Part shown: in pieces, positions 1 to 5,470 of the stretch
Layout: the number at the start of each line of letters is the position of its first letter
Position numbering within the stretch: the first letter of the stretch is position 1
Notes under the pieces: model-generated
What the model saw: the letters and a program-made list of their open reading frames with translations, nothing else
Database searches by the model: none
What the model was told of the DNA's origin: nothing
Program-made: the position numbers and the translations under genes
Assembly: GCA_035562355.1 (NCBI GenBank)
Contig: DATMXU010000111.1
Location: 1-10,112, forward strand
Length of the DNA: 10,112 bases
Direction of reading: 5' to 3'
Origin: Pseudoflavonifractor sp035562355
GTDB lineage: Bacteria > Bacillota > Clostridia > Oscillospirales > Oscillospiraceae

Positions 1-212
1 CCGAGGGCGCCGTACCCCTTATCGACATCAACACCGCCTCCGCCCAGGAGCTGGAGGCTCTGCCCGGCATCGGCCCCAAACGGGCCGCCGACATCATCGC
101 CTACCGGGAGGCGCACGGCCCCTTCCGCGTCCCCGAGGACCTCTCCAAGGTCTCGGGCATCGGGGAGAGCACACTGGAGGGCCTCATCGATTTTATCACC
201 ACGGGAGGGTAG
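1..212 (+). CDS. comEA: ComEA-type helix-hairpin-helix protein, C-terminal part (5' end outside window)
   Basis: The frame is open from the left edge (codons begin at base 3) to a TAG at 210-212. It encodes about 69 residues that form a tandem helix-hairpin-helix domain. Two hairpins are visible, LPGIGPKRA and VSGIGEST, separated by the segment IIAYREAHGPF and preceded by LIDINTASAQELEA. This order (N-T-A-S, then L-P-G-I-G, then Y-R-E-x-x-G-x-F, then V-x-G-I-G) is the signature of the ComEA C-terminal domain, which binds double-stranded DNA without sequence specificity. In full-length ComEA a membrane anchor and SLBB domain lie upstream, and the protein is the surface DNA receptor of the competence machinery. 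That part is not visible here, so a smaller HhH-only protein remains possible. The stop lies 1 nt before the response regulator start, so the two are probably cotranscribed and translationally coupled. Confidence 0.8.
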   Translation, partial: EGAVPLIDINTASAQELEALPGIGPKRAADIIAYREAHGPFRVPEDLSKVSGIGESTLEGLIDFITTGG

Positions 213-213
213 T

Positions 214-897
214 ATGAAAATTTTAGTGGTAGACGACGAGCGTGTTTTGGTCAAGGGCATCAAGTTCAACCTGGAGAGCGAGGGCTACCAGGTGGAGACC
301 GGGTATGACGGGGAGGAGGCTGTGGAGCTGGCCCGCAACGGCTCCTTCGATCTCATTATTCTGGATCTGATGATGCCCAAGATCGACGGGCTCCAGGCCT
401 GTATGCGCATCCGGGAGTTCTCCAACGTACCCATCATCATGCTGACCGCCCGCAGCGAGGACACCGACAAGATCATCGGCTTTGAGTGCGGGGCCGACGA
501 CTATCTCACCAAGCCCTTTAATATCCTGGAGCTGAAGGCCAGGGTCCGTGCCCTCCTGCGCCGGGCGGGGATGGCGGCCCAGAGGGACCGCTCCACCCGC
601 CTCTCCGCCGGGCATATCGCGCTGAACGCGGACGAGCGGGCCGCCTGGAAGGACGGCGTACCCGTGGAGCTCACGGCCAAGGAGTTCGACCTCATCGAGC
701 TGCTGATGAAGAACCCCGGCCGGGTGTACAGCCGCGAAAACCTGCTCAATGTGGTCTGGGGCTACGAATACGCCGGGGACTACCGCACGGTGGACGTGCA
801 CGTCCGCCGGCTGCGGGAGAAACTGGAGCTGGACAGCGCCAACCCGGAGTACATCCTCACCAAATGGGGTGTGGGGTACTACTTTAAAAATAGTTGA
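214..897 (+). CDS. OmpR/PhoB-family response regulator, orphan in this window
   Basis: This is a 227-residue two-domain DNA-binding response regulator. The receiver domain spans about residues 1-118. It has the acidic pair D7-D8, the phosphoacceptor D51 in LDLMMP, T78 in MLTAR and K100 in TKPF, so every key phosphorylation residue is present. A C-terminal winged helix follows at about 130-225, with LTAKEFDLIELL, a recognition helix near RTVDVHVRRLREKL (191-204) and the closing wing KWGVGYYF. The length is normal for the family. The ATG is 1 nt after the upstream stop, with a GGGAGGG ribosome site at 203-209 set only 4 nt away, which favours coupled translation. No sensor histidine kinase is adjacent: upstream is an HhH protein and downstream is udp behind its own promoter. 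The signal and regulon cannot be inferred; control of the neighbouring salvage genes is possible but unsupported. Confidence 0.93.
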   Translation: MKILVVDDERVLVKGIKFNLESEGYQVETGYDGEEAVELARNGSFDLIILDLMMPKIDGLQACMRIREFSNVPIIMLTARSEDTDKIIGFECGADDYLTKPFNILELKARVRALLRRAGMAAQRDRSTRLSAGHIALNADERAAWKDGVPVELTAKEFDLIELLMKNPGRVYSRENLLNVVWGYEYAGDYRTVDVHVRRLREKLELDSANPEYILTKWGVGYYFKNS

Positions 898-898
898 A

Positions 899-918
899 AA
901 GCGACAAATGCGCTTGTC
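899..918. promoter_or_regulatory. Overlapping inverted repeats upstream of and into the udp -35 box (candidate operator)
   Basis: Two overlapping dyads are seen: AAGCG (899-903) with CGCTT (911-915), and GACAA (903-907) with TTGTC (914-918). They contain GACAAATG (903-910), the exact reverse complement of CATTTGTC found beside the bmp promoter at 3970-3977. The second dyad runs into the -35 hexamer, a position suited to repression. The function is inferred. Confidence 0.4.
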
Positions 919-942
919 TCGACAGGGTAATCCCGCTATAAT
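914..942 (+). promoter_or_regulatory. Sigma-A type promoter of udp
   Basis: The -35 is TTGTCT (914-919), the spacer is 17 nt, and the -10 is a perfect TATAAT (937-942). Transcription should start near 949, giving a leader of about 28 nt before the udp ATG. The promoter begins 17 nt after the response regulator stop and no terminator intervenes, so some readthrough from the upstream genes is possible. Confidence 0.85.
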
Positions 943-976
943 GCAGGGGAAGAAACATGAACTGAGGTGAGCCAGT

Positions 977-1747
977 ATGCATGAGCACGAGCTGCAATTC
1001 CATATCCAGTGCAAGGCGGGGGACGTGGGCCGCTACTGTATCCTGCCCGGAGACCCCGGCCGGTGCGAGGTCATCGCCCGGTATTTTGATGACCCCATAA
1101 AGATTCAGTCCAACCGGGAGTACACCGTATACACCGGCACCCTTCTGGGAGAGAAGGTGAGCGTCTGCTCCACCGGTATCGGCGGCCCCTCCGCCGTCAT
1201 CGCCATGGAGGAGCTCCATAAGATCGGCACCGACACCTTCGTCCGGGTGGGCACCTGCGGCGGCATCAAGCTGGAGGTCCAGTCGGGGGACGTGGTCATC
1301 GCCACCGGGGCCATCCGGCACGAGGGGACATCCCGGGAGTACGCCCCTATCGAGTTCCCCGCCGTGTCCGACTACGAGACCCTTACCGCTCTGGTGGACT
1401 CAGCCCGGGAACTGGGCTACCGCTGGCATGCCGGGGTAGTCCAGTGCAAGGACTCCTTCTACGGTCAGCACGACCCCGCCCGCATGCCCGTGAGCTATGA
1501 GCTCCTCGCCAAGTGGGAGGCATGGAAACGCCTGGGGGTTTTGGCCAGCGAGATGGAATCGGCCGCTCTCTTCACCTGCGCGGCCGCTCTGGGCGTGCGC
1601 TGCGGCAGTGCCTTCCACGTCATTTGGAACCAGGAGCGGGACGCTGCGGGCCTCCCACAGGACGAGAGCCACGACGTCTCCTCCGCCGTCAAGGTGGGGG
1701 TGGAGGCCCTCAAGCGCCTCATCACCGCAGACCGGGCCAGGCAGTAG
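977..1747 (+). CDS. udp: Uridine phosphorylase
   Basis: This cytosolic enzyme of the nucleoside phosphorylase-I family splits uridine with phosphate to uracil and ribose-1-phosphate. It has 256 residues, close to the 253 of E. coli Udp. Phosphate-site elements are present: GDPGR (25-29, with G25 and R29), R47 in NREYT, STGIGGPS (65-72), and R90 with T93 in RVGTCG. The ribose-site motif EMES is at 192-195. The base pocket keeps Q164 in DSFYGQHD, but the arginine that follows it in E. coli Udp (R168) has no obvious counterpart. I recall this GQH variant from Clostridial proteins annotated as uridine phosphorylase, so base preference is a little less certain than the family. The ATG follows a GAGGTGA ribosome site by 6-7 nt. 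The gene has its own promoter and converges on the flavodiiron gene. Cdd, encoded further along, could supply its substrate. Confidence 0.88.
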   Translation: MHEHELQFHIQCKAGDVGRYCILPGDPGRCEVIARYFDDPIKIQSNREYTVYTGTLLGEKVSVCSTGIGGPSAVIAMEELHKIGTDTFVRVGTCGGIKLEVQSGDVVIATGAIRHEGTSREYAPIEFPAVSDYETLTALVDSARELGYRWHAGVVQCKDSFYGQHDPARMPVSYELLAKWEAWKRLGVLASEMESAALFTCAAALGVRCGSAFHVIWNQERDAAGLPQDESHDVSSAVKVGVEALKRLITADRARQ

Positions 1748-1756
1748 GCCGCGAGA

Positions 1757-1786
1757 AAAGCGCCGTCCTGTGGAGGACGGCGCTTT
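1757..1786. terminator. Bidirectional intrinsic terminator between udp and the flavodiiron gene
   Basis: A perfect 12-bp stem (AAAGCGCCGTCC / GGACGGCGCTTT) closes a 6-nt TGTGGA loop. It sits 10 nt after the udp stop and 17 nt beyond the stop of the convergent minus-strand gene. On the minus strand the stem is followed by TTTTCTC; on the plus strand the T-run is short (CTTTAG). It should therefore work better for the minus-strand transcript. Confidence 0.85.
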
Positions 1787-1802
1787 AGATACAGACGACA
1801 CT

Positions 1803-2996
1803 TCAGCCCAGTTTCGCGGCTGTCTCCCGGGCCAGCACGGCCACGGCGGCTAGGTCGGCCTCGGTGGGGGTGAACATGGCGCGCAAGGGCGCGTCGGGTA
1901 CGCAGAACTTGAGCTGCTGGAGCCGGACGCGCAGCATCTCGGAGGCCTCGCCGCTCCAGCCATAGGACCCGAAGGTGAAGGCGCTCTTGCCCTTGACGTT
2001 GATGGCGTCGATAGAGGCCAGCACGTCCCAGATCGCCTTTGGCGCGTCCCGGTTGATGGTGGGGGCGCCCAACGCCAGCAGGTCGCACTCGTTGGCGAGG
2101 GACGCGCTCTCGGCGGGGTCGGTGAAGGTCACGTCCCGGATCTCCACGTCCAGCCCCTCACCGCGCAGGGCCTGGGCCGCCGCCTCGGCCAGCGCCTGGG
2201 TGCAGCCGTAGGCCGAGCAGTAGAGCACGGCGGCCAGCTTGCGTTCTCTGGCAGCGGGGGCGCTCCATCCCCGGTAGAGGGCTTTGAGCTTATCAATGCT
2301 CTCGGTGAGGCAGGGCCCGTGGCAGGTGCAGATCAGGCCGGGGGCAGGGGAGAGGGCGTCGATCTTGTCAAGCCCCGCCAGCACGAAGGGCTTGAAGGGG
2401 CTGAAGATGCAGTCGAAGTAGTTCTTCACCTGGCCCAGATACGCCTCGGGGTAGTGGGTGGCGGTATCCATCATAGTGGGCTCGCAGTAGTGGGTACCCA
2501 GGAAATCGCAGGAGAAGAGCACCCTGTCCGCGGGGGACCAGGTGAACATGGAGTCGGCCCAGTGGAGCATGGGGGCGGGGATGAACTCCAGCGTCCGGCC
2601 GCCCAGGTCCAGCGTGTCCCCCTGCTTGACCACCCTGCAGTTGAGGGGGCGGTTGGTGATCTCCTCCAGATACCGCTTGCCCGACTGGGTGCAGAGGATG
2701 GTCAGGTTGGGGCAGAGCTCCAGGAGCTTTACCACGCTGCCCGAGTGGTCGGGCTCGTTGTGGTCCATAATGAGGTAGTCCAGCTTTTCCAGGGGGATAA
2801 CCGACTCGATGTTGGCCCGGTACTCCTCCCAGAAGTCGATGTGCACCGTCTCCACCAGGGCGTTCTTCTCCCCGGTGAGGAGGTAGGAGTTGTAGCTGGT
2901 GCCGTAGGGTGAGCGCATGACGATATCGAAGACCCGCAGGCCGGGGTTGAGCACGCCCACAGAGTAGAGGTTGTCCTTCAGCTTAATGGTTCCCAT
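1803..2996 (-). CDS. fprA: Class A flavodiiron protein (FprA-type O2/NO reductase)
   Basis: This 397-residue cytosolic enzyme belongs to the family that reduces O2 to water and/or NO to N2O, protecting anaerobes; electrons usually come from rubredoxin. The N-terminal metallo-beta-lactamase-like domain (about 1-245) carries the full diiron ligand set: H79-x-E81-x-D83-H84, H145, D164 and H226. The C-terminal flavodoxin domain (about 253-397) shows FMN-binding loops SAYGCT (261-266), GAPTINRDAP (310-319) and GSYGWSGEA (343-351). Length and ligand spacing match the two-domain class A form, with no fused rubredoxin or reductase. The start is the ATG at 2996: an AAGGAGG site sits 8 nt upstream, and the 20 extra codons possible upstream would cover both this site and the promoter. 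It is a single-gene unit with its own promoter and terminator. Preference for O2 or NO cannot be read from sequence. Confidence 0.94.
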   Translation of the reverse strand: MGTIKLKDNLYSVGVLNPGLRVFDIVMRSPYGTSYNSYLLTGEKNALVETVHIDFWEEYRANIESVIPLEKLDYLIMDHNEPDHSGSVVKLLELCPNLTILCTQSGKRYLEEITNRPLNCRVVKQGDTLDLGGRTLEFIPAPMLHWADSMFTWSPADRVLFSCDFLGTHYCEPTMMDTATHYPEAYLGQVKNYFDCIFSPFKPFVLAGLDKIDALSPAPGLICTCHGPCLTESIDKLKALYRGWSAPAARERKLAAVLYCSAYGCTQALAEAAAQALRGEGLDVEIRDVTFTDPAESASLANECDLLALGAPTINRDAPKAIWDVLASIDAINVKGKSAFTFGSYGWSGEASEMLRVRLQQLKFCVPDAPLRAMFTPTEADLAAVAVLARETAAKLG

Positions 2997-3004
2997 AAAA
3001 ATTT

Positions 3005-3011
3005 CCTCCTT
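3005..3011 (-). promoter_or_regulatory. Ribosome binding site fixing the flavodiiron start
   Basis: AAGGAGG on the minus strand lies 8 nt before the ATG at 2996. It rules out the longer in-frame start at 3056, which would lie within the -35 box. Confidence 0.9.
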
Positions 3012-3027
3012 ACTACTATACGTGTCC

Positions 3028-3056
3028 AGTATAAAAATAAAATCGAAAAAAGTCAA
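3028..3056 (-). promoter_or_regulatory. Sigma-A type promoter of the flavodiiron gene
   Basis: Read on the minus strand, the -35 is TTGACT (3051-3056), followed by a 17-nt AT-rich spacer and the -10 TATACT (3028-3033). This is one of the closest matches to consensus in the window. Transcription would start near 3021, leaving a leader of about 25 nt. Confidence 0.87.
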
Positions 3057-3070
3057 GATAACCTTCTAAT
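3043..3070 (+). promoter_or_regulatory. Weak candidate promoter for deoC
   Basis: TCGAAA (3043-3048), a 16-nt spacer and TCTAAT (3065-3070) form a poor match to the sigma-A consensus. This site would overlap the divergent flavodiiron -35 box and give a deoC leader of about 85 nt. Nothing better was found between the two divergent genes, so the deoC promoter is uncertain. Confidence 0.25.
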
Positions 3071-3163
3071 CAGATGGGAATAGTGGGAAATAGAAACCCG
3101 TTGAGACCGCCCTCCATGGAACAGGCCGGACTTTCAAAAAATACGCCAAAAGGAGAGAAAGAA

Positions 3164-3862
3164 ATGATGGAAAATAAGACCTATACCCCTGCCGAGCTGG
3201 CCGCGTATATCGACCACACCCTCCTCAAGCCCGAGGCCACCGCAGGCGACGTGAAGAAAATCTGCGATGAGGCCAAGGAGCACCGCTTTGCCAGCGTCTG
3301 CGTCAACCCCTCTTATATCAAGCTGGTGGCCGGCGAACTGCGGGGCAGCGGCGTGACGGCCTGCTGCGTGGCGGGTTTCCCCTTCGGCACCCACACCCCG
3401 GAGGCCAAGGCCGCCGAGACCGCCCAGGCCGTGGCTGATGGCGCGCAGGAGGTGGACATGGTCGTGAACGTGGGGGCCATCAAGTCGGGGGACTGGGCCC
3501 TGGTGGAGCGGGACATCGCCGCCGTGGTAGTGGCTGCCGGGAAGGCCGGGGTCAAGGTCATCCTGGAGACCTGCCTCCTCACCGACGAGGAGAAGGTGAG
3601 GGCCTGCGAGATCAGCAAGAAGGCGGGAGCCGCTTTCGTCAAAACCTCCACCGGGTACTCCGCCGGCGGGGCCACCATCCACGACGTGGCCCTCATGCGC
3701 GCCGCCGTGGGCCCCGACATGGGGGTGAAGGCGTCGGGCGGCGTGCGCACCTATGAGGACGCGGTGGCCATGCTGGGCGCGGGGGCCAACCGCCTCGGGG
3801 CCAGCGCCGGGATCAAGATCATCGCGGGGCCCTCAGCCGAGGCGCCTTCCGCGGGGTATTGA
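3164..3862 (+). CDS. deoC: Deoxyribose-phosphate aldolase (class I)
   Basis: This cytosolic Schiff-base aldolase cleaves 2-deoxyribose-5-phosphate to acetaldehyde and glyceraldehyde-3-phosphate, the last step of deoxynucleoside catabolism. It has 232 residues in a TIM barrel. Catalytic residues are in their usual contexts: D98 in EVDMVVN, the Schiff-base lysine K160 in FVKTSTG, and the proton-relay lysine K189 in GVKASGGVR. IDHTLLKP near the N terminus (16-23) and a terminal tyrosine (Y232) are also typical. The start is the ATG at 3164, 8 nt after AGGAG (3151-3155). A second ATG follows directly at 3167, and an in-frame ATG at 3074 lacks a ribosome site. The gene stands alone. DeoB and a deoxynucleoside phosphorylase, which make its substrate from deoxynucleosides, are not in the window. 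No intrinsic terminator with a T-run follows it. Confidence 0.95.
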   Translation: MMENKTYTPAELAAYIDHTLLKPEATAGDVKKICDEAKEHRFASVCVNPSYIKLVAGELRGSGVTACCVAGFPFGTHTPEAKAAETAQAVADGAQEVDMVVNVGAIKSGDWALVERDIAAVVVAAGKAGVKVILETCLLTDEEKVRACEISKKAGAAFVKTSTGYSAGGATIHDVALMRAAVGPDMGVKASGGVRTYEDAVAMLGAGANRLGASAGIKIIAGPSAEAPSAGY

Positions 3863-3920
3863 CGGCATAGCCCGTCCCCCTTTGCTGCGGCGGGGCTGCC
3901 GACCTTGGGGGGCGCAAGGG

Positions 3921-3977
3921 AAATGTTTTCATAAATGTTTCAAAAGTGTAAAAAAAGATGACAAAAGAACATTTGTC
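3921..3977. promoter_or_regulatory. Repeat cluster upstream of the lipoprotein promoter (candidate operators)
   Basis: AAATGTTT occurs twice as a direct repeat (3921-3928 and 3933-3940), one 12-bp step apart. The inverse form AACATTT occurs at 3968-3974. The last lies inside a dyad, GACAAA (3960-3965) with TTTGTC (3972-3977), ending 2 nt before the -35 box. The AT-rich repeats stand out in GC-rich surroundings and suggest regulator binding. No regulator is identified. Confidence 0.4.
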
Positions 3978-3979
3978 CG

Positions 3980-4008
3980 TTGCTCTTTTCGGGGAGCTGG
4001 GTTATAAT
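3980..4008 (+). promoter_or_regulatory. Promoter of the BMP lipoprotein gene
   Basis: A perfect -10 TATAAT (4003-4008) lies 17 nt after a weaker -35, TTGCTC (3980-3985). The predicted start near 4015 gives a leader of about 76 nt. That leader contains a hairpin, GCGGGC (4032-4037) with GCCCGC (4044-4049) around an AAAAAG loop, ahead of the AAAGGAAGG ribosome site at 4071-4079. The hairpin has no T-run, so it is not a terminator. Confidence 0.78.
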
Positions 4009-4090
4009 GACACTGCAAGTTCGGCTTGGACGCGGGCAAAAAGGCCCGCTCGGCCGGCTATCAACGTCCGAAAGGAAGGTCGATGTTACA

Positions 4091-5275
4091 ATGAACAAGT
4101 CCCGTAAAATCCTTGCTCTGGTGCTGTCCCTCGCGCTGGTCTTCGCTCTGGCTGCCTGCGGCACCCCCGGCGGTCAGACCTCCACGCCCCCCTCCGGTTC
4201 CGCCGAGCCCAGCAACTCCGCTGAGCCCAGCAACTCCACTGAGCCCAGCAACTCCGGCGAGGCCCTGAAGGTCTACATGATCACCGACAAGGGTGACATC
4301 AATGACAAGTCCTTCAACCAAGGCACCTGGGAAGGCGTGCAGGCCTGGTGTGCCGCCAACGGTGCTGAGAGCAACTACCTTAAGCCTGCCGACGCCACTA
4401 CCGACGACTATATTGCCTCCATTGAGCAGGCCGTGAAAGCCGGTGCCAATGTGGTCGTCACTCCCGGTTTCCTCTTCGAGGAGCCCATCTACATTGTACA
4501 GGACCAGTACCCCGACGTAAAGTTCATCCTGATTGATGGCAACCCCCACAATGCTGACTACAGCGACTTTAAGACCGGCGACAACACTGTGGGCATCCTC
4601 TTCGCCGAGGAGCAGGTGGGTTATCTGGCCGGTTATGCCGCCGTCAAGGATGGCAATACCAAGCTCGGTTTCCTTGGCGGTCAGGCCGTTCCTGCGGTCG
4701 TCCGCTATGGCTATGGTTTTGTACAGGGCGCCAATGACGCCGCTGCCGAGGCCGGCGTGAAGATCGACATGCAGTACTACTACACAGGTGGGTTTGCTGC
4801 TACCCCCGAGGCTCAGACCATGGCTGCCGGCTGGTACAATTCCGGTACTCAGGTCATCTTTGGTTGCGGTGGCTCCGTGGGTAACTCCGCTATGGCCGCT
4901 GCCGAGGCGAATAACGGAAAGGTTATCGGCGTGGACGTGGATCAGTCCGGTGAGTCCGCCACTGTCATATCCTCTGCCATGAAGGGCCTCAAGGAGTCTG
5001 TCGCCCAGATGTTGGACGCCTATAAGGCCGGCACTTTCCCCGGCGGTGATAATCTGGTACTGGGCGCTGCTGAGGATGCTGTGGGTCTGCCCATGGAGAC
5101 CTCTAAGTGGGTCAAGTTCTCCCAGGCCGACTATGACGCCCTTTTTGCCAAGCTGGCTGACGGCTCCATTGCCCCCAAGAAAGATGCCGATGCTGAGGGC
5201 AAGGCTTACAGCGAGACCAGCGACCCCACCGCTCTCGGCTGCGAGAACGTGACTGTGAACTTTGTGGTGTCCTAA
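4091..5275 (+). CDS. bmpA: BMP-family nucleoside-binding lipoprotein of an ABC importer
   Basis: This 394-residue, membrane-anchored substrate-binding protein matches the BMP/PnrA family (PF02608), whose characterised members bind nucleosides. A lipoprotein signal peptide runs over residues 1-22: KSRK, a hydrophobic core, then lipobox LAAC with C23 as the lipidated cysteine. A Ser/Pro/Thr/Gly-rich linker (24-57) includes three EPSNS repeats. The BMP domain begins at about K60 and shows the family hallmark DKGDINDKSFNQGTWEG, with later GVDVDQSG. The ATG at 4091 follows AAAGGAAGG by 11 nt, slightly long; the upstream in-frame extension would not encode a sensible signal peptide. GGT and GCT codons appear more frequent than in neighbouring genes, which may reflect high expression. 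A strong terminator separates it from the transporter genes that follow. Exact ligand preference is unknown; udp and cdd nearby favour pyrimidine nucleosides. Confidence 0.93.
   Translation: MNKSRKILALVLSLALVFALAACGTPGGQTSTPPSGSAEPSNSAEPSNSTEPSNSGEALKVYMITDKGDINDKSFNQGTWEGVQAWCAANGAESNYLKPADATTDDYIASIEQAVKAGANVVVTPGFLFEEPIYIVQDQYPDVKFILIDGNPHNADYSDFKTGDNTVGILFAEEQVGYLAGYAAVKDGNTKLGFLGGQAVPAVVRYGYGFVQGANDAAAEAGVKIDMQYYYTGGFAATPEAQTMAAGWYNSGTQVIFGCGGSVGNSAMAAAEANNGKVIGVDVDQSGESATVISSAMKGLKESVAQMLDAYKAGTFPGGDNLVLGAAEDAVGLPMETSKWVKFSQADYDALFAKLADGSIAPKKDADAEGKAYSETSDPTALGCENVTVNFVVS
4202..4255 (+). repeat. Three tandem 18-bp repeats encoding EPSNS linker units
   Basis: Three head-to-tail 18-bp units encode (A/T)EPSNS at residues 38-55, just after the lipidated cysteine. 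The units differ only in their first codon (GCC, GCT, ACT). The repeat forms a flexible spacer between the membrane anchor and the binding domain, and copy number could vary by replication slippage without shifting the frame. Confidence 0.9.
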
Positions 5276-5294
5276 ATCTACCCTCCCGTACATT

Positions 5295-5330
5295 AAAATG
5301 GAGAGCGCCTGCGGGCGCTCTCCATTTTTT
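5295..5330 (+). terminator. Strong intrinsic terminator after the lipoprotein gene
   Basis: A perfect 15-bp stem, AAAATGGAGAGCGCC (5295-5309) with GGCGCTCTCCATTTT (5314-5328), closes a TGCG tetraloop and ends in six T residues (5325-5330). It lies 20 nt after the stop codon. It should largely separate lipoprotein transcription from the downstream ATPase-permease operon. The mirrored A-run may give some activity on the minus strand too. Confidence 0.95.
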
Positions 5331-5385
5331 CTTGTGGAAACTGTACATTTGACCGGTTTTCTGGCTAAATTACTTAGTATTTTTC

Positions 5386-5414
5386 TTGCAAGAGCGCCAT
5401 AAAAACGCTATAAT
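5386..5414 (+). promoter_or_regulatory. Sigma-A type promoter of the ATPase-permease operon
   Basis: The -35 TTGCAA (5386-5391), a 17-nt spacer and a perfect -10 TATAAT (5409-5414) are seen. A start near 5421 gives a leader of about 50 nt. TGAGC (5416-5420) and GCTCA (5433-5437) form a short dyad around the predicted start. CATTTGACC (5346-5354), resembling the element at the udp and bmp promoters, lies 31 nt upstream of the -35. Confidence 0.85.
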
Positions 5415-5470
5415 ATGAGCAGTGTTTTTACGGCTCACACTTGAATACGGAGAAGGGAAGTGGTGGCGGA

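Noticed and set aside
223..1014. Minus-strand open frame of 263 codons opposite the response regulator
   Set aside because: It has no domain and no ribosome site, and crosses the udp promoter and the udp start.
2319..2912. Plus-strand open frame of 197 codons opposite the flavodiiron gene
   Set aside because: The minus-strand protein has a full set of diiron ligands and FMN loops; the plus-strand frame has no recognisable feature.
2997..3056. N-terminal extension of the flavodiiron protein to 417 residues
   Set aside because: It would put the AAGGAGG ribosome site and both promoter boxes inside the coding region. The ATG at 2996 is correctly spaced.
3074..3163. N-terminal extension of DeoC
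   Set aside because: The ATG at 3074 has no ribosome site, the added residues resemble no DeoC sequence, and the ATG at 3164 has AGGAG at ideal spacing.
3865..3900. GC-rich imperfect hairpin after deoC as a possible terminator
   Set aside because: GGC-AT-AGCCC can pair with GGGCT-GCC, but it has a bulge and no following T-run, so it does not qualify as an intrinsic terminator.
4061..5293. Minus-strand open frame of 410 codons opposite the lipoprotein gene
   Set aside because: It is Gly/Val-rich with no domain, runs antisense through the leader and almost to the terminator of a clear BMP-family gene, and is a codon-bias shadow.
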